From positions 1 to 16,107 of the forward strand of contig JAKALX010000031.1 of the NCBI GenBank assembly GCA_021823905.1: a DNA stretch of 16,107 bases, written 5' to 3'. Below are positions 1 to 6,838 of the stretch, piece by piece (the stretch's first letter is position 1; each line of letters starts with the position of its first letter). The stretch is from Chloroflexota bacterium (GTDB lineage: Bacteria > Chloroflexota > Dehalococcoidia > Tepidiformales > Tepidiformaceae). The translations under genes and the position numbers were made by a program. The notes under the pieces are model-generated. The model was given only the letters and a program-made list of their open reading frames with translations, did no database searches and was not told where the DNA came from.

Positions 1-447
1 ATAACTCACCGCGACCAGGTCGACGCGCTCGTCCATGCCTCGGCGGCGGGCCAGGCGGTGACCCTCCTCGCCTTCCGTGGCGACGAGGTGGTCGGCTACG
101 TGAACGTCGGTTCAGACGGCCTCACCTGGACTCGGCATGTCCGTGAACTCCGTGTCATCGTCGCGGCCTCCATGCGGGGCCATCATCTTGGCCGCCTGCT
201 CACCGAGCAGGCCTTCGCGATCGCCCGCGAGCAGGGCGCGAAAAAGATGATCGCTCAAATGACCGTCGACCAGGAGACGGCCATCGCGGCTTTCCGCCGC
301 CTCGGTTTCGTTCCCGAAGCGCGCCTTCACAACCAGGTGATCGACCGCGACGGCCAGCTCCACGACCTGCAGATCATGAGCCTCGACGTCGACGCCTTCC
401 AGGCACGCCTCGAATTCGCGCTCACTCCAACCATGCCCCAGGTCTGA
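1..447 (+). CDS. GNAT family N-acetyltransferase (5' end outside window)
   Basis: The frame is open from the first base to the TGA at 445-447, so this is the C-terminal 148 residues of a gene starting to the left. It looks like a Gcn5-related N-acetyltransferase, which moves an acetyl group from acetyl-CoA to an amine. The visible part has the family's beta-strand ending in a conserved valine-rich run (ELRVIVAASMRG), then the acetyl-CoA pyrophosphate loop RGHHLGRLL near 175-201. Family members usually have RxxGxG here; the first glycine is histidine in this protein. The C-terminal AAFRRLGFVPEA block, also typical of GNATs, follows. A GTG at 58 could be read as a start, but it lies inside the fold and the frame continues upstream, so I treat it as internal. 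The substrate cannot be told. The gene converges on the malic enzyme with only 5 bp between stops. Confidence 0.8.
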   Translation: MTHRDQVDALVHASAAGQAVTLLAFRGDEVVGYVNVGSDGLTWTRHVRELRVIVAASMRGHHLGRLLTEQAFAIAREQGAKKMIAQMTVDQETAIAAFRRLGFVPEARLHNQVIDRDGQLHDLQIMSLDVDAFQARLEFALTPTMPQV

Positions 448-452
448 GATTC

Positions 453-1826
453 CTATCGCCCGGTGAGCATGTAGTCCGACGGCACTTCACGCGAGGCGAC
501 TCCCGCCGCCATCGCGGCCATCGCCGCCGCCCGTGAAACCACGCGGTGCACGGCCGGTTCGAGCGTCGGAGGCAGCAACTGCCCTCTGTCCGAGAGCGAG
601 ACGATCGCCTCCGAGACGCCGGTGAACACGTCCGGGTGGTAGCTCCGGATCCCGCAGTCCAGTCCGCCCCGGCAGAGCCCCGGGAACGCAAGCATGTTGT
701 TCGTGGCGCGGCCGTCGGTTGCCAGCGCGGCGCCCGCAGCCAGCGCGTCCGCGCTTTCGATCTCCGGGTTCGGGTTCGAGAGCGCGAATATGATCTGCCC
801 AGGCCGGACCCACGCCGGGTCGATGAGGCCTGCCTTGCCGGTCGTGGCAACGACGATGTCGCACGAGGCCATGACTTCCCGCAGCTCGGCCGCCTGCCCA
901 CCCGCCGCAACGAGCCGCGCGACTGCCTCGCCGTTGATGTCGCAGCCGAGCACCGGGTTCCCCAGGTAGCGCATGAGGGCAACGGCGATCGCGTTGCCGG
1001 CAGCGCCCAGGCCCACGCACCCGATCTTCGCGCTCGAGAGATTCCGCTCCACGATCTTCGCGGCGCTGATGATCGCGGCGAGCACCACCGCCGCCGTCCC
1101 GTGCTGGTCGTCGTGGAAGACCGGGACGCCGCGATCGTTCAACCGCTGCTCGATCCCGAAACACGCCGGCGCGGCGATGTCCTCGAGCTGGACCACGCCG
1201 AACCCGGCTGACAGCAGTTCGATCCCGTCCACCATCCGGTCGGGATCGCTGCTTCGCGAAACCAGCGGGATGCCGTAGACCCCAACGAGCTGCGAGAGCA
1301 GCGCCGCCTTACCCTCGAGGATCGGCAGCACCGCGAGCGGCCCGAGATTCCCGAGTCCCAGAACAGCCGTCCCGTCCGACACGATCGCCACGGTGTTCGC
1401 CCGGATCGTGTAGTGGTCGGCCAGGCCTGGGTCTGCCGCGATCCGCCGCGCCACTTCGCCGACGCCCGGCGTGTAGACCCGCCGCAGGTCCGCCTGCGTG
1501 TGCACCGGGTAGCGTGATTGAACGACCAGCTTCCCGCCGACGTGGAATTCCAGGACCTCGTCGCGGACTTCCAGGACCTCGGCGTCGCCGATCGCGACAA
1601 TCGCCGCGACCGTTGCCGCGATCTCCGCCTCGTCGCTGAAACCAAGGTCGATGTCGCGGACGCGGCTCAGCGGGCCGATGAACACCGTCCGTACGTCGCC
1701 CACGCTCGCGTTGTGCTCGGCGATGACGGCAAGGACGTGGGCCAGCACGCCAACCCGGTTCGCGGTCCGGATACGCAGCGTGCGGAACACCGATGAATGC
1801 GTTTCGAGCTGGGTGCTCTCCTCCAC
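453..1826 (-). CDS. NAD(P)-dependent malic enzyme with N-terminal ACT domain
   Basis: Oxidatively decarboxylates malate to pyruvate and CO2, producing NADH or NADPH in the cytoplasm. Using the GTG at 1826 the protein has 457 residues. An ACT domain (about 14-85, starting VFRTLRIRTANRVGVLAHV) probably binds a small effector. The malic N-domain follows, with YTPGV at 118-122, SDGTAVLGLGNLGP at 150-163, the general-base lysine at K173, and metal ligands E215/D216 and D239/D240. The NAD Rossmann loop GLGAAG is at 272-277 and SNPNPE at 350-355. Length and motifs match the bacterial single-domain class, and no catalytic residue is missing. The frame stays open to a TTG at 1913. I prefer the GTG because GGAG lies 6 nt before it and the extra 29 residues (Arg/Gly/Pro-rich) precede the ACT fold. 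It lies downstream of, and possibly co-transcribed with, the PIG-L gene. Confidence 0.9.
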   Translation of the reverse strand: MEESTQLETHSSVFRTLRIRTANRVGVLAHVLAVIAEHNASVGDVRTVFIGPLSRVRDIDLGFSDEAEIAATVAAIVAIGDAEVLEVRDEVLEFHVGGKLVVQSRYPVHTQADLRRVYTPGVGEVARRIAADPGLADHYTIRANTVAIVSDGTAVLGLGNLGPLAVLPILEGKAALLSQLVGVYGIPLVSRSSDPDRMVDGIELLSAGFGVVQLEDIAAPACFGIEQRLNDRGVPVFHDDQHGTAAVVLAAIISAAKIVERNLSSAKIGCVGLGAAGNAIAVALMRYLGNPVLGCDINGEAVARLVAAGGQAAELREVMASCDIVVATTGKAGLIDPAWVRPGQIIFALSNPNPEIESADALAAGAALATDGRATNNMLAFPGLCRGGLDCGIRSYHPDVFTGVSEAIVSLSDRGQLLPPTLEPAVHRVVSRAAAMAAMAAGVASREVPSDYMLTGR

Positions 1827-1832
1827 TGGCGT

Positions 1833-1836
1833 CTCC
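1833..1836 (-). promoter_or_regulatory. Ribosome binding site deciding the malic enzyme start
   Basis: GGAG on the minus strand ends 6 nt before the GTG at 1826. The alternative TTG at 1913 has only an AGG 3 nt away, which is too close, so this site favours the shorter protein. Confidence 0.5.
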
Positions 1837-1957
1837 AGGTCTGGCTTTTTCGGCGCCGTCCACCCGAGCCGTCGCCCGGGCTCTACTTGAAGCGCATGGC
1901 CGCCTCGCGTCAAGAGCCTGGAGTTCCCGGATCAGCGTTCGTTCGGGCTCTTGTTCT

Positions 1958-2821
1958 TCAGTTAGCCAGCGCCAGCAGCTCGGTCAAACTGTCCAACGGC
2001 TCCCGGCCGTGCTCCCACTCGGGCCGCGCCTGGTAGAAGCGCTCCTCGCCGTAGAACCGATCGCGCAGATCCTCGGGGATCCGCGCGAACATGCTGTTTT
2101 CCCCGAACTGGCTGCGGTGCATACCCGCCGCACGGCGCTTCTCGTCAACGAGGTCGCTCACGTCGTGAACGAGGCTCACCTGCGGGTCCGGTTCCTGCAT
2201 CGCGCGGTCGAACCGGGCCCGGCGTTCCGGGTCAATTGGCTCTGGCAAGAGGCCGCGCCGCTCGAGCTCCATATACATTCCGGCGAACCGCTTCATCGTG
2301 AAGGCGCCCCAGAACAGCCGCTTTGGCGACCATGGATTCCCGCTCTCCGGGAACGCGGTCGGATCTCCAGCCTGTTCGAACGCCGCAAGCGTGTGCCGGT
2401 GCACGGCGATGTGGTCCGGGTGGCCATAGCCGCCGTTCGGGTCCCATGTGAACACGACGTGCGGCCGCAGCTCCCGCATCAGGTAGACCAGTTGTCCAAC
2501 GACCGCTTCGGCCGGCTGGGAGTGCAGGCAACGAGGGTCGTCGTTCTCGGGCGTGCCCGCCATGCCGCTGTCCCGGTAGGGGAGAAACCGGACGTCCGCC
2601 AGCCCGATCTGGGCCATCGCGGCCCGCAGCTCCAGCTCCCGCACGTAGCCCAGCGTCTCCGGGGTCGCCAACCGAGGATCGCTGATCTCGCCCACTTCAC
2701 CGCGCGTCGCGCACACGAGCGTGACCTCCGCGCCGAGGCGCAGGAACCGCGCCAGCGTTCCCGTCACCTGGCCTTCGTCGTCCGGATGTCCATAGGTCGC
2801 GAGTACTCGCAGTTGCTTCAT
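1958..2821 (-). CDS. PIG-L/LmbE family zinc deacetylase (MshB/Mca-like)
   Basis: This family comprises zinc hydrolases that remove acetyl groups or cleave amides on GlcNAc-containing substrates, including MshB and Mca in mycothiol metabolism. The 287-residue protein starts with the hallmark strand RVLATYGHPDDE, where H12, D14 and D15 include the zinc ligand and general base. The second motif GYGHPDHIAVH supplies H134, D136, H137 and H141. The full length is typical for MshB/Mca-type members (about 280-300 residues). There is no signal peptide, so it is probably cytoplasmic. The substrate is not determined: a thiol-glucosamine conjugate as in Mca is possible, and so is a cell-wall or secondary-metabolite substrate. 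It lies 61 bp downstream of infA and 131 bp upstream of the malic enzyme GTG. The ATG at 2821 has no strong Shine-Dalgarno, but the HPDDE motif sits 12 residues in, as is usual. Confidence 0.88.
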   Translation of the reverse strand: MKQLRVLATYGHPDDEGQVTGTLARFLRLGAEVTLVCATRGEVGEISDPRLATPETLGYVRELELRAAMAQIGLADVRFLPYRDSGMAGTPENDDPRCLHSQPAEAVVGQLVYLMRELRPHVVFTWDPNGGYGHPDHIAVHRHTLAAFEQAGDPTAFPESGNPWSPKRLFWGAFTMKRFAGMYMELERRGLLPEPIDPERRARFDRAMQEPDPQVSLVHDVSDLVDEKRRAAGMHRSQFGENSMFARIPEDLRDRFYGEERFYQARPEWEHGREPLDSLTELLALAN

Positions 2822-2882
2822 CGGCGCATTTCAACACACCGCCGAATCACAGGCATCTGCCTCGCGCGGTCTCGCCAGCGTT

Positions 2883-3098
2883 TTACTTGAAGCGATAGGT
2901 GATCCGCCCGCGCGTCAGGTCGTACGGCGACAGCTCCACCAGCACCCGGTCGCCCGGCAGGATCTTGATGTAGTTCTTGCGGATCTTCCCGCTGATGTGA
3001 GCGAGCACCAGGTGCCCGTTCGCCAGCTCCACCGTGAACATCGCGTTCGGGAGCGGCTGGGTTACGCGCCCTTCGACTTCGATTCCCTCTTTCGCCAT
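2883..3098 (-). CDS. infA: Translation initiation factor IF-1
   Basis: IF-1 binds the A site of the 30S subunit during initiation. The 71-residue protein is a single S1/OB-fold domain and matches the family over its entire length. Visible family motifs are EVEGRVTQPLPNAMFTVEL, GHLVLAHISGKIRKNYIKIL and the highly conserved tail SPYDLTRGRITYRFK. The ATG at 3098 gives the canonical MAKEG start and is preceded by GAGAGGG with about 4-5 nt spacing; reading further upstream adds an unrelated Arg/Ala-rich extension. In most bacteria infA sits in the ribosomal protein cluster (secY-adk-map-infA-rpmJ-rpsM). Here no ribosomal protein gene is adjacent, so this is either a relocated single copy or a second paralogue. 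It is preceded by a 278-bp non-coding gap and probably has its own promoter there. Confidence 0.96.
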   Translation of the reverse strand: MAKEGIEVEGRVTQPLPNAMFTVELANGHLVLAHISGKIRKNYIKILPGDRVLVELSPYDLTRGRITYRFK

Positions 3099-3102
3099 AC
3101 AA

Positions 3103-3110
3103 CCCTCTCT
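3103..3110 (-). promoter_or_regulatory. Ribosome binding site of infA
   Basis: AGAGAGGG on the minus strand lies 4 nt before the infA ATG at 3098. It supports that start over longer readings of the same frame. Confidence 0.55.
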
Positions 3111-3210
3111 CGTGGTTTCCATCGGAGCCGCGGCCCCGGCTGCCGCACTCGCCCCATCATCGCACAGCCCACGCCTGAAGGCGCGCGCAATCGATCCGCT
3201 TCCACGCCAG

Positions 3211-3341
3211 GGCCGACGGTAACGGAGGGCTCCGGCGTCGAATGGGCTCACGCGGCGCGTCAGCATCGCCGTTCGCGACGATTCTCGGCGCTGATGGCCA
3301 TGGTTCCACTCGGGGGCGGAGCCCTCCGTTGCCGTCGGGCC
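3211..3341. repeat. Long imperfect inverted repeat in the gap before infA
   Basis: The left arm 3211-3234 and right arm 3317-3341 are reverse complements apart from one extra base and one mismatch. They share a perfect 14-bp core (AACGGAGGGCTCCG against CGGAGCCCTCCGTT). The 82-nt loop holds smaller complementary stretches (TCAGC with GCTGA, CGCCG with CGGCG), so the transcript could fold into one long branched hairpin. It starts 36 bp after the stop of the hemerythrin-like gene and ends 113 bp before infA. It could be a bidirectional or Rho-independent-like terminator without a U-run, an attenuating leader of infA, or a small palindromic repeat element of the MITE/REP kind. I see no second copy in this window. 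Confidence 0.6.
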
Positions 3342-3376
3342 GAGGATTCCCTCCCCCGGTAGGGCGCCGCGGCTCC

Positions 3377-3805
3377 TCAGTCGCCGCTGCCAATGGGCAA
3401 CAGCGACTCGTAGAGCAGCTCGACCTCTTCGTCCGCGACCTGCCGCAGCTCCATCGCCAGGTGAACCAGCGGGCCGAGGAGCGCGGCACTCGGCGGGCCC
3501 GCCGAGTGGTTCGCGTCCGCCAGCTCGGGCAACAGGTGTTGCAGCTCAGCGTCGAGCCGTTCGATGCGCGAGATCAGCCGAGGCTCCTCGCGGCTCAAGC
3601 CTTCTTTCAGACCGCCGTCGTCTTCCAGAGTGTGCAGGTGGTACTCGACCGCCCTGGTGCAGGCGGCCAGCGCCTGGCGCACCTCGTCGTACCAGGGCTC
3701 AACCGCCGGAGCGGCGGCGATCACCTGCTGCAGCCGTTCCGTCGCCGCAAACAGCGATGCCGAGATCGGGCTCATCGTTGTGCCGGGCCGTTCTTCCGTC
3801 GTCAT
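3377..3805 (-). CDS. Hemerythrin-like helical protein
   Basis: A 142-residue all-helical protein with no membrane segment. Its layout resembles short hemerythrin/HHE-type proteins. An EYHLHTLEDDGGL segment (H56, H58, E61) is followed by a helix RIERLDAELQHLLPEL (H90), then a last helix with H115 and a closing EVELLYESLLPIGSGD that recalls the family's LVYEAY..DIG.D ending. Hemerythrins hold a di-iron site that binds O2 or NO. Several ligand histidines of the full motif appear absent or shifted, so metal binding is uncertain. The ATG at 3805 follows AGGAGG by 7 nt and overlaps the etfB stop by 4 bp (ATGA), so it is the last gene of the Kor-Hdr-Etf operon. A role in oxygen sensing or protection of the Fe-S proteins would fit, as inference. 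Otherwise treat as hypothetical. Confidence 0.65.
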   Translation of the reverse strand: MTTEERPGTTMSPISASLFAATERLQQVIAAAPAVEPWYDEVRQALAACTRAVEYHLHTLEDDGGLKEGLSREEPRLISRIERLDAELQHLLPELADANHSAGPPSAALLGPLVHLAMELRQVADEEVELLYESLLPIGSGD

Positions 3806-4641
3806 CCTGGCGCCTCCTGCCCACGAGTGCCCGCACCACGCAGGAACTCGATGATCCGTTCGTAGAGGATCTTGCCTTCCTCTTCGGGCGTCCCGCTGAC
3901 CAGCTCCCGCCGCCGTCCGCTCGCCTGCGCGGCCTCCTTGAGTCCCGCGACCGACGTCGGCGAGCCCGCCAGGCCCAGGTGCTCGCGATCGACGCCGAGG
4001 TCGTCAGCCGTCCAGGTCGTCACGAGCTCCTCGTTATCGAGCAGCGCGAACCGTCCGGTGTCCATGAACCGCGGCTCGTTGCAGCTCACCTTGACCGACA
4101 CGACCGCGGGGAGCGGTACGTCGAGCACTTCTTCGCCGTCGCGGACCTCGCGAGTCACCACCAGGTGGCGCTGACCGGGTTCGAAGTCGACGTCCATCGC
4201 GTACGTCGCCTGCGGGATGTCCATCCAGGTGGCGATTCCGGGCGGCACCTGGGCCGTGGCGCCGTCCGACGACTCCTCGCCGCAGAGCACCAGGTCGACG
4301 TCGCCGAGCTTCTCGATCGCCCGTGCCAGCGTCAGCGACGTCGCCAGCGTGTCGGCGCCGCCAAATGCCCGGTCGCTCAGGAGATACGCATGGTCGGCGC
4401 CCATTGCCAGCCCCACGCGGAGCGTTGGGATGACGAACGGCGGGCCCATCGACATGAGCGAGACACGCCCGCCGAAGCGGTCCTTCAGCGCCAACGCCGT
4501 CTCCAGCGCGTTCATGTCGGGCGGGTTGATCTCGGAGCGCGCATTCGCGCGGTCGAGCGTATTCGTTTCGCGGTCGACGCCGACTTCTTCCGACTTTGGC
4601 ACGACCTTGAGACAGACGAGGGTATGAAGCTCGCGGGTCAT
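3802..4641 (-). CDS. etfB: Electron transfer flavoprotein, beta subunit
   Basis: This small subunit of the EtfAB heterodimer carries electrons between flavoprotein dehydrogenases and ferredoxin, NAD or quinone systems. It has 279 residues, slightly longer than common EtfB because of a polar C-terminal tail. Family signatures: LVCLKVVPKSEEV near the N-terminus, INPPDMNALETALALKD at 38-54, GLAMGADHAYLLSDRAFGGADTLATS at 77-102 and LPAVVSVKVSCNEPRF at 177-192. The segment SDGATAQVPPGIATW at 125-139 resembles the DGDTAQVGPEIA loop of bifurcating Etfs, where EtfB binds FAD. Canonical Etfs have the DDDCNQTGQ form, where AMP binds. The start at 4641 overlaps the etfA stop by 4 bp. No acyl-CoA dehydrogenase or ETF:quinone oxidoreductase is encoded nearby, so the partner is probably the Hdr-like complex just upstream. 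Confidence 0.93.
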   Translation of the reverse strand: MTRELHTLVCLKVVPKSEEVGVDRETNTLDRANARSEINPPDMNALETALALKDRFGGRVSLMSMGPPFVIPTLRVGLAMGADHAYLLSDRAFGGADTLATSLTLARAIEKLGDVDLVLCGEESSDGATAQVPPGIATWMDIPQATYAMDVDFEPGQRHLVVTREVRDGEEVLDVPLPAVVSVKVSCNEPRFMDTGRFALLDNEELVTTWTADDLGVDREHLGLAGSPTSVAGLKEAAQASGRRRELVSGTPEEEGKILYERIIEFLRGAGTRGQEAPG

Positions 4642-5651
4642 TCGGCGCCTCCATGCGACTGCAGCTCGGCCACCAGCGCTTTCACGACGGGCGCCACCTC
4701 ATCGACGATGCAGATGTCCGCCGACTCGAAGATCGCCGCCTCGGGGTCCTGGTTGACGGCAACCACCATCTCCGCCTGGTCGATCCCGCAGGTGAACTGC
4801 GATGCGCCGCTGGCGCCCCAGACCAACGCCAGTTTCGGCCTCGCGATCACCCCGGTCTGGCCGATCTGGCGCTCCCGCTCCGCCCAGCCTTCGTCGACGG
4901 CCACGCGAGTCGCGCCGATTTCAGCGCCCAGCGCCTGCGCGAGCGCCTCGATGTTCGGCATCTCGCCGCGCGCGCCCGCACCGGCGACGACGAGTCGCTC
5001 GGCGCGAGAGATGTCCACGCCCGTCTTGCGGTGCCGTGCCACGACCTTCACAAGGCACTTCGCCGCCGGCACGTCGACGTTGACGCGTTCGACTTTCGCG
5101 GCCGCCCGGTCCGCCGCGGCCGGCTCCGGGAACACGCCGGGCCGTACCGTCGCCATCTGTGGCCGGTGTTGCTCGCAACGGATGGTGGCGAGGACGCCGC
5201 CGCCGAAGCCGCTCACCTCGCCGAGTAGCAGCCCGGTCCCAGCCTCGAGAGCAAGGTCGGTGCAGTCGGCCGTCAGGCCGGTTCGCAGCATCACCGCGAG
5301 GCGGCCCGCGAGGTCGCGCCCGTAGGCGGTTGCCCCCAGCAGGAAGATGTCCGGCTTCTGCGTGCGGATCACTTGGTCGACCGCGTGGGCATAGGCCTCG
5401 GCGGTGAATTGCGTGAGCAGCGGGTGGGCCACGGACACGACCCGGTCGAGGTCGAGTTTGGCCGCTGTCGCTTCGAGCGCGGCGAGGTCGCCGCCCACGA
5501 GCAGGCCCGTAAGCTCGGCGCCGGATTCCGTGGCGAGCGCTCGCGCCTTGGCGAGTAATTCGAGGCTCACCGGCGCGAGCACCCCGGCGTCCTGCTCCAG
5601 GAACACCCAGATCCCGCGCGCCTCTTGTGGCGAATAGGCAGGGTCGATCAT
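4638..5651 (-). CDS. etfA: Electron transfer flavoprotein, alpha subunit
   Basis: Large subunit of EtfAB, binding the electron-carrying FAD. The 337-residue protein has the N-terminal alpha/beta domain (about 12-170) with DIFLLGATAYGRDLAGRLA at 101-119 and GLTADCTDL at 125-133. The C-terminal FAD domain holds ERLVVAGAGARGE at 218-230, GATRVAVDEGW at 246-256, the RQIGQTG loop at 261-267, GASGASQFTCGI at 279-290 and VAVNQDPEAAIFESADI at 297-313. There is no N-terminal ferredoxin extension of the kind some bifurcating EtfA proteins have. The ATG at 5651 overlaps the stop of the upstream CCG protein by 4 bp. The frame is open further upstream, but that stretch is antisense-like Arg/Gly-rich sequence inside the neighbour. 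The gene's own stop overlaps the etfB start by 4 bp. Confidence 0.94.
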   Translation of the reverse strand: MIDPAYSPQEARGIWVFLEQDAGVLAPVSLELLAKARALATESGAELTGLLVGGDLAALEATAAKLDLDRVVSVAHPLLTQFTAEAYAHAVDQVIRTQKPDIFLLGATAYGRDLAGRLAVMLRTGLTADCTDLALEAGTGLLLGEVSGFGGGVLATIRCEQHRPQMATVRPGVFPEPAAADRAAAKVERVNVDVPAAKCLVKVVARHRKTGVDISRAERLVVAGAGARGEMPNIEALAQALGAEIGATRVAVDEGWAERERQIGQTGVIARPKLALVWGASGASQFTCGIDQAEMVVAVNQDPEAAIFESADICIVDEVAPVVKALVAELQSHGGAE

Positions 5652-6838
5652 CGGCTGGCCTCCGTTGGAGCCGCGGCGCCGATTCCGGCGAGCACGGCGA
5701 GTTCGGCGAGGTCCATGACTTTCAGGTTCCTGGCGCCAGCGACGCTGGCGCCATCCTCCAGGCACGAAATGCAGTGCGGACACGTCGTCACGAGGTACGA
5801 AGCGCCCGTCCCGGCCGCCTCCCGCGCCCGCGAGGTTGCGAACCGGTCCTCTGGCAGGGTCTCCATCCACATCCGGCCGCCGCCACCACCGCAGCACAGC
5901 GTCTCTTCCCGCGAGCGTTCCATCTCTTCGATCGAGACTCCGGGAATCGCCGCCATGATCGTCCGCGGCGCCTCGGTTTCGTCGTGGTGGCGCGCCAGGT
6001 AGCACGGGTCGTGAAAGGTCACTTTCGTGGGCTCAAGACCCGCGAACGAAACCTTCCTCTCCGCGACCAGGTCGCGCAGGAGCTGGCTGTAGTGCCGCAC
6101 CCGGAACGCCTCGCCGATGCCGGGGTAGTGGGTGAACGTGTCATAGCAGTGCGGCGAAACGGTCACGACGTCGGTCGCTCTCTCGGCGGCGAGCTTATGG
6201 CTGTTCGCCTGGGCGATGCGCTTGAAGTATTCCTCGTTCCCCAGCGAGCGTGCCGGGTCGCCGCAACACGGCTCTTCGTCGCCGAGCGTCCCGAAGGAGA
6301 TCCCCGCCGCGCGGAGCACGCTCACCACGGCCCGCGCGATCTTCTGTCCGCGCCGGTCGTACGAGGCGGTACAGCCGACGTACAGGAGCACCGAATGCTT
6401 CGTTGCGTCGAACCGCGGGATGTCGAGGCCATTGGCCCATGCCGACCGTGCCGACGGCGGCCTGCCCCACGGGTTTCCGTCCCAGTGCATGTCCCAGAGG
6501 ACGCCGCTGAGGCCATGGGGAACCGACCGTTCTTCCCAGGCCAGGCTGCGCAACCCCAGCATCACGTCGCTGATCGGAACCTCGTGCGGGCAGTGCTCCT
6601 CGCAGGCGCCGCACGTGGTGCAGCGCCAGACTGCCTCGGCCCAACCGTCGATGCCCAGTTGCGCCCGCCGCATCACGCTGCGGACGCCGATCGAGGGGCC
6701 GGCGACGAGCCCCCAGGGGCAGGTCGCCGTGCAGGTGCCGCACTGGTAGCAGGCGGCAGCCTCGCCTTTCGTTGCGAGCAGGACGCGGTCCCAGCGGTCG
6801 TCGTCCAGCAGCAGGACTTCTCGCGTTGGCGCGGTCAC
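5648..6838 (-). CDS. Heterodisulfide reductase-like Fe-S protein, HdrC-HdrB (HdrD-type) fusion
   Basis: A soluble 396-residue protein with an N-terminal dicluster ferredoxin part (HdrC-like) and two CCG domains (HdrB-like), as in HdrD, GlpC and LldE relatives. Cluster ligands are C30, C33, C36, C40 and C73, C76, C79, C83, both followed by proline. The first CCG motif has C156, C191/C192 and C231. The second has C279, C315/C316, C353 and C356. In the first, the expected final CxxC reads S228-P-H-C231, so one cysteine is replaced. CCG domains bind the noncubane [4Fe-4S] clusters that reduce disulfides in methanogen HdrB. No membrane helix is present, unlike QmoC, DsrK partners or HdrE. The GTG start at 6838 follows AGGAGG by 7 nt and overlaps the HdrA fusion stop by 4 bp. 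It is the likely Hdr terminal module, and the acceptor is unknown. Confidence 0.9.
   Translation of the reverse strand: MTAPTREVLLLDDDRWDRVLLATKGEAAACYQCGTCTATCPWGLVAGPSIGVRSVMRRAQLGIDGWAEAVWRCTTCGACEEHCPHEVPISDVMLGLRSLAWEERSVPHGLSGVLWDMHWDGNPWGRPPSARSAWANGLDIPRFDATKHSVLLYVGCTASYDRRGQKIARAVVSVLRAAGISFGTLGDEEPCCGDPARSLGNEEYFKRIAQANSHKLAAERATDVVTVSPHCYDTFTHYPGIGEAFRVRHYSQLLRDLVAERKVSFAGLEPTKVTFHDPCYLARHHDETEAPRTIMAAIPGVSIEEMERSREETLCCGGGGGRMWMETLPEDRFATSRAREAAGTGASYLVTTCPHCISCLEDGASVAGARNLKVMDLAELAVLAGIGAAAPTEASR

Noticed and set aside
1911..1953. 8-bp inverted repeat (CAAGAGCC/GGCTCTTG, 27-nt loop) after the PIG-L gene as a terminator
   Set aside because: Short stem, long loop and no U-run; too weak to call a terminator, and transcription may continue into the malic enzyme gene.
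3277..3345. T-box riboswitch-like string (GAGTGGAACC on the minus strand) within the inverted repeat
   Set aside because: The following bases do not give the ACCGCG of the T-box core, no specifier stem was found, and the downstream gene (infA) is not an aminoacyl-tRNA synthetase or amino acid gene.
3757..5325. 522-codon plus-strand frame over etfB/etfA
   Set aside because: Antisense to two clear Etf subunits; the composition drifts from Arg-rich to Ser/Ala-rich along its length, with no motif.
5652..6005. N-terminal extension of EtfA
   Set aside because: Runs inside the CCG protein and is Arg/Gly-rich; the ATG at 5651 with 4-bp overlap fits the operon pattern.
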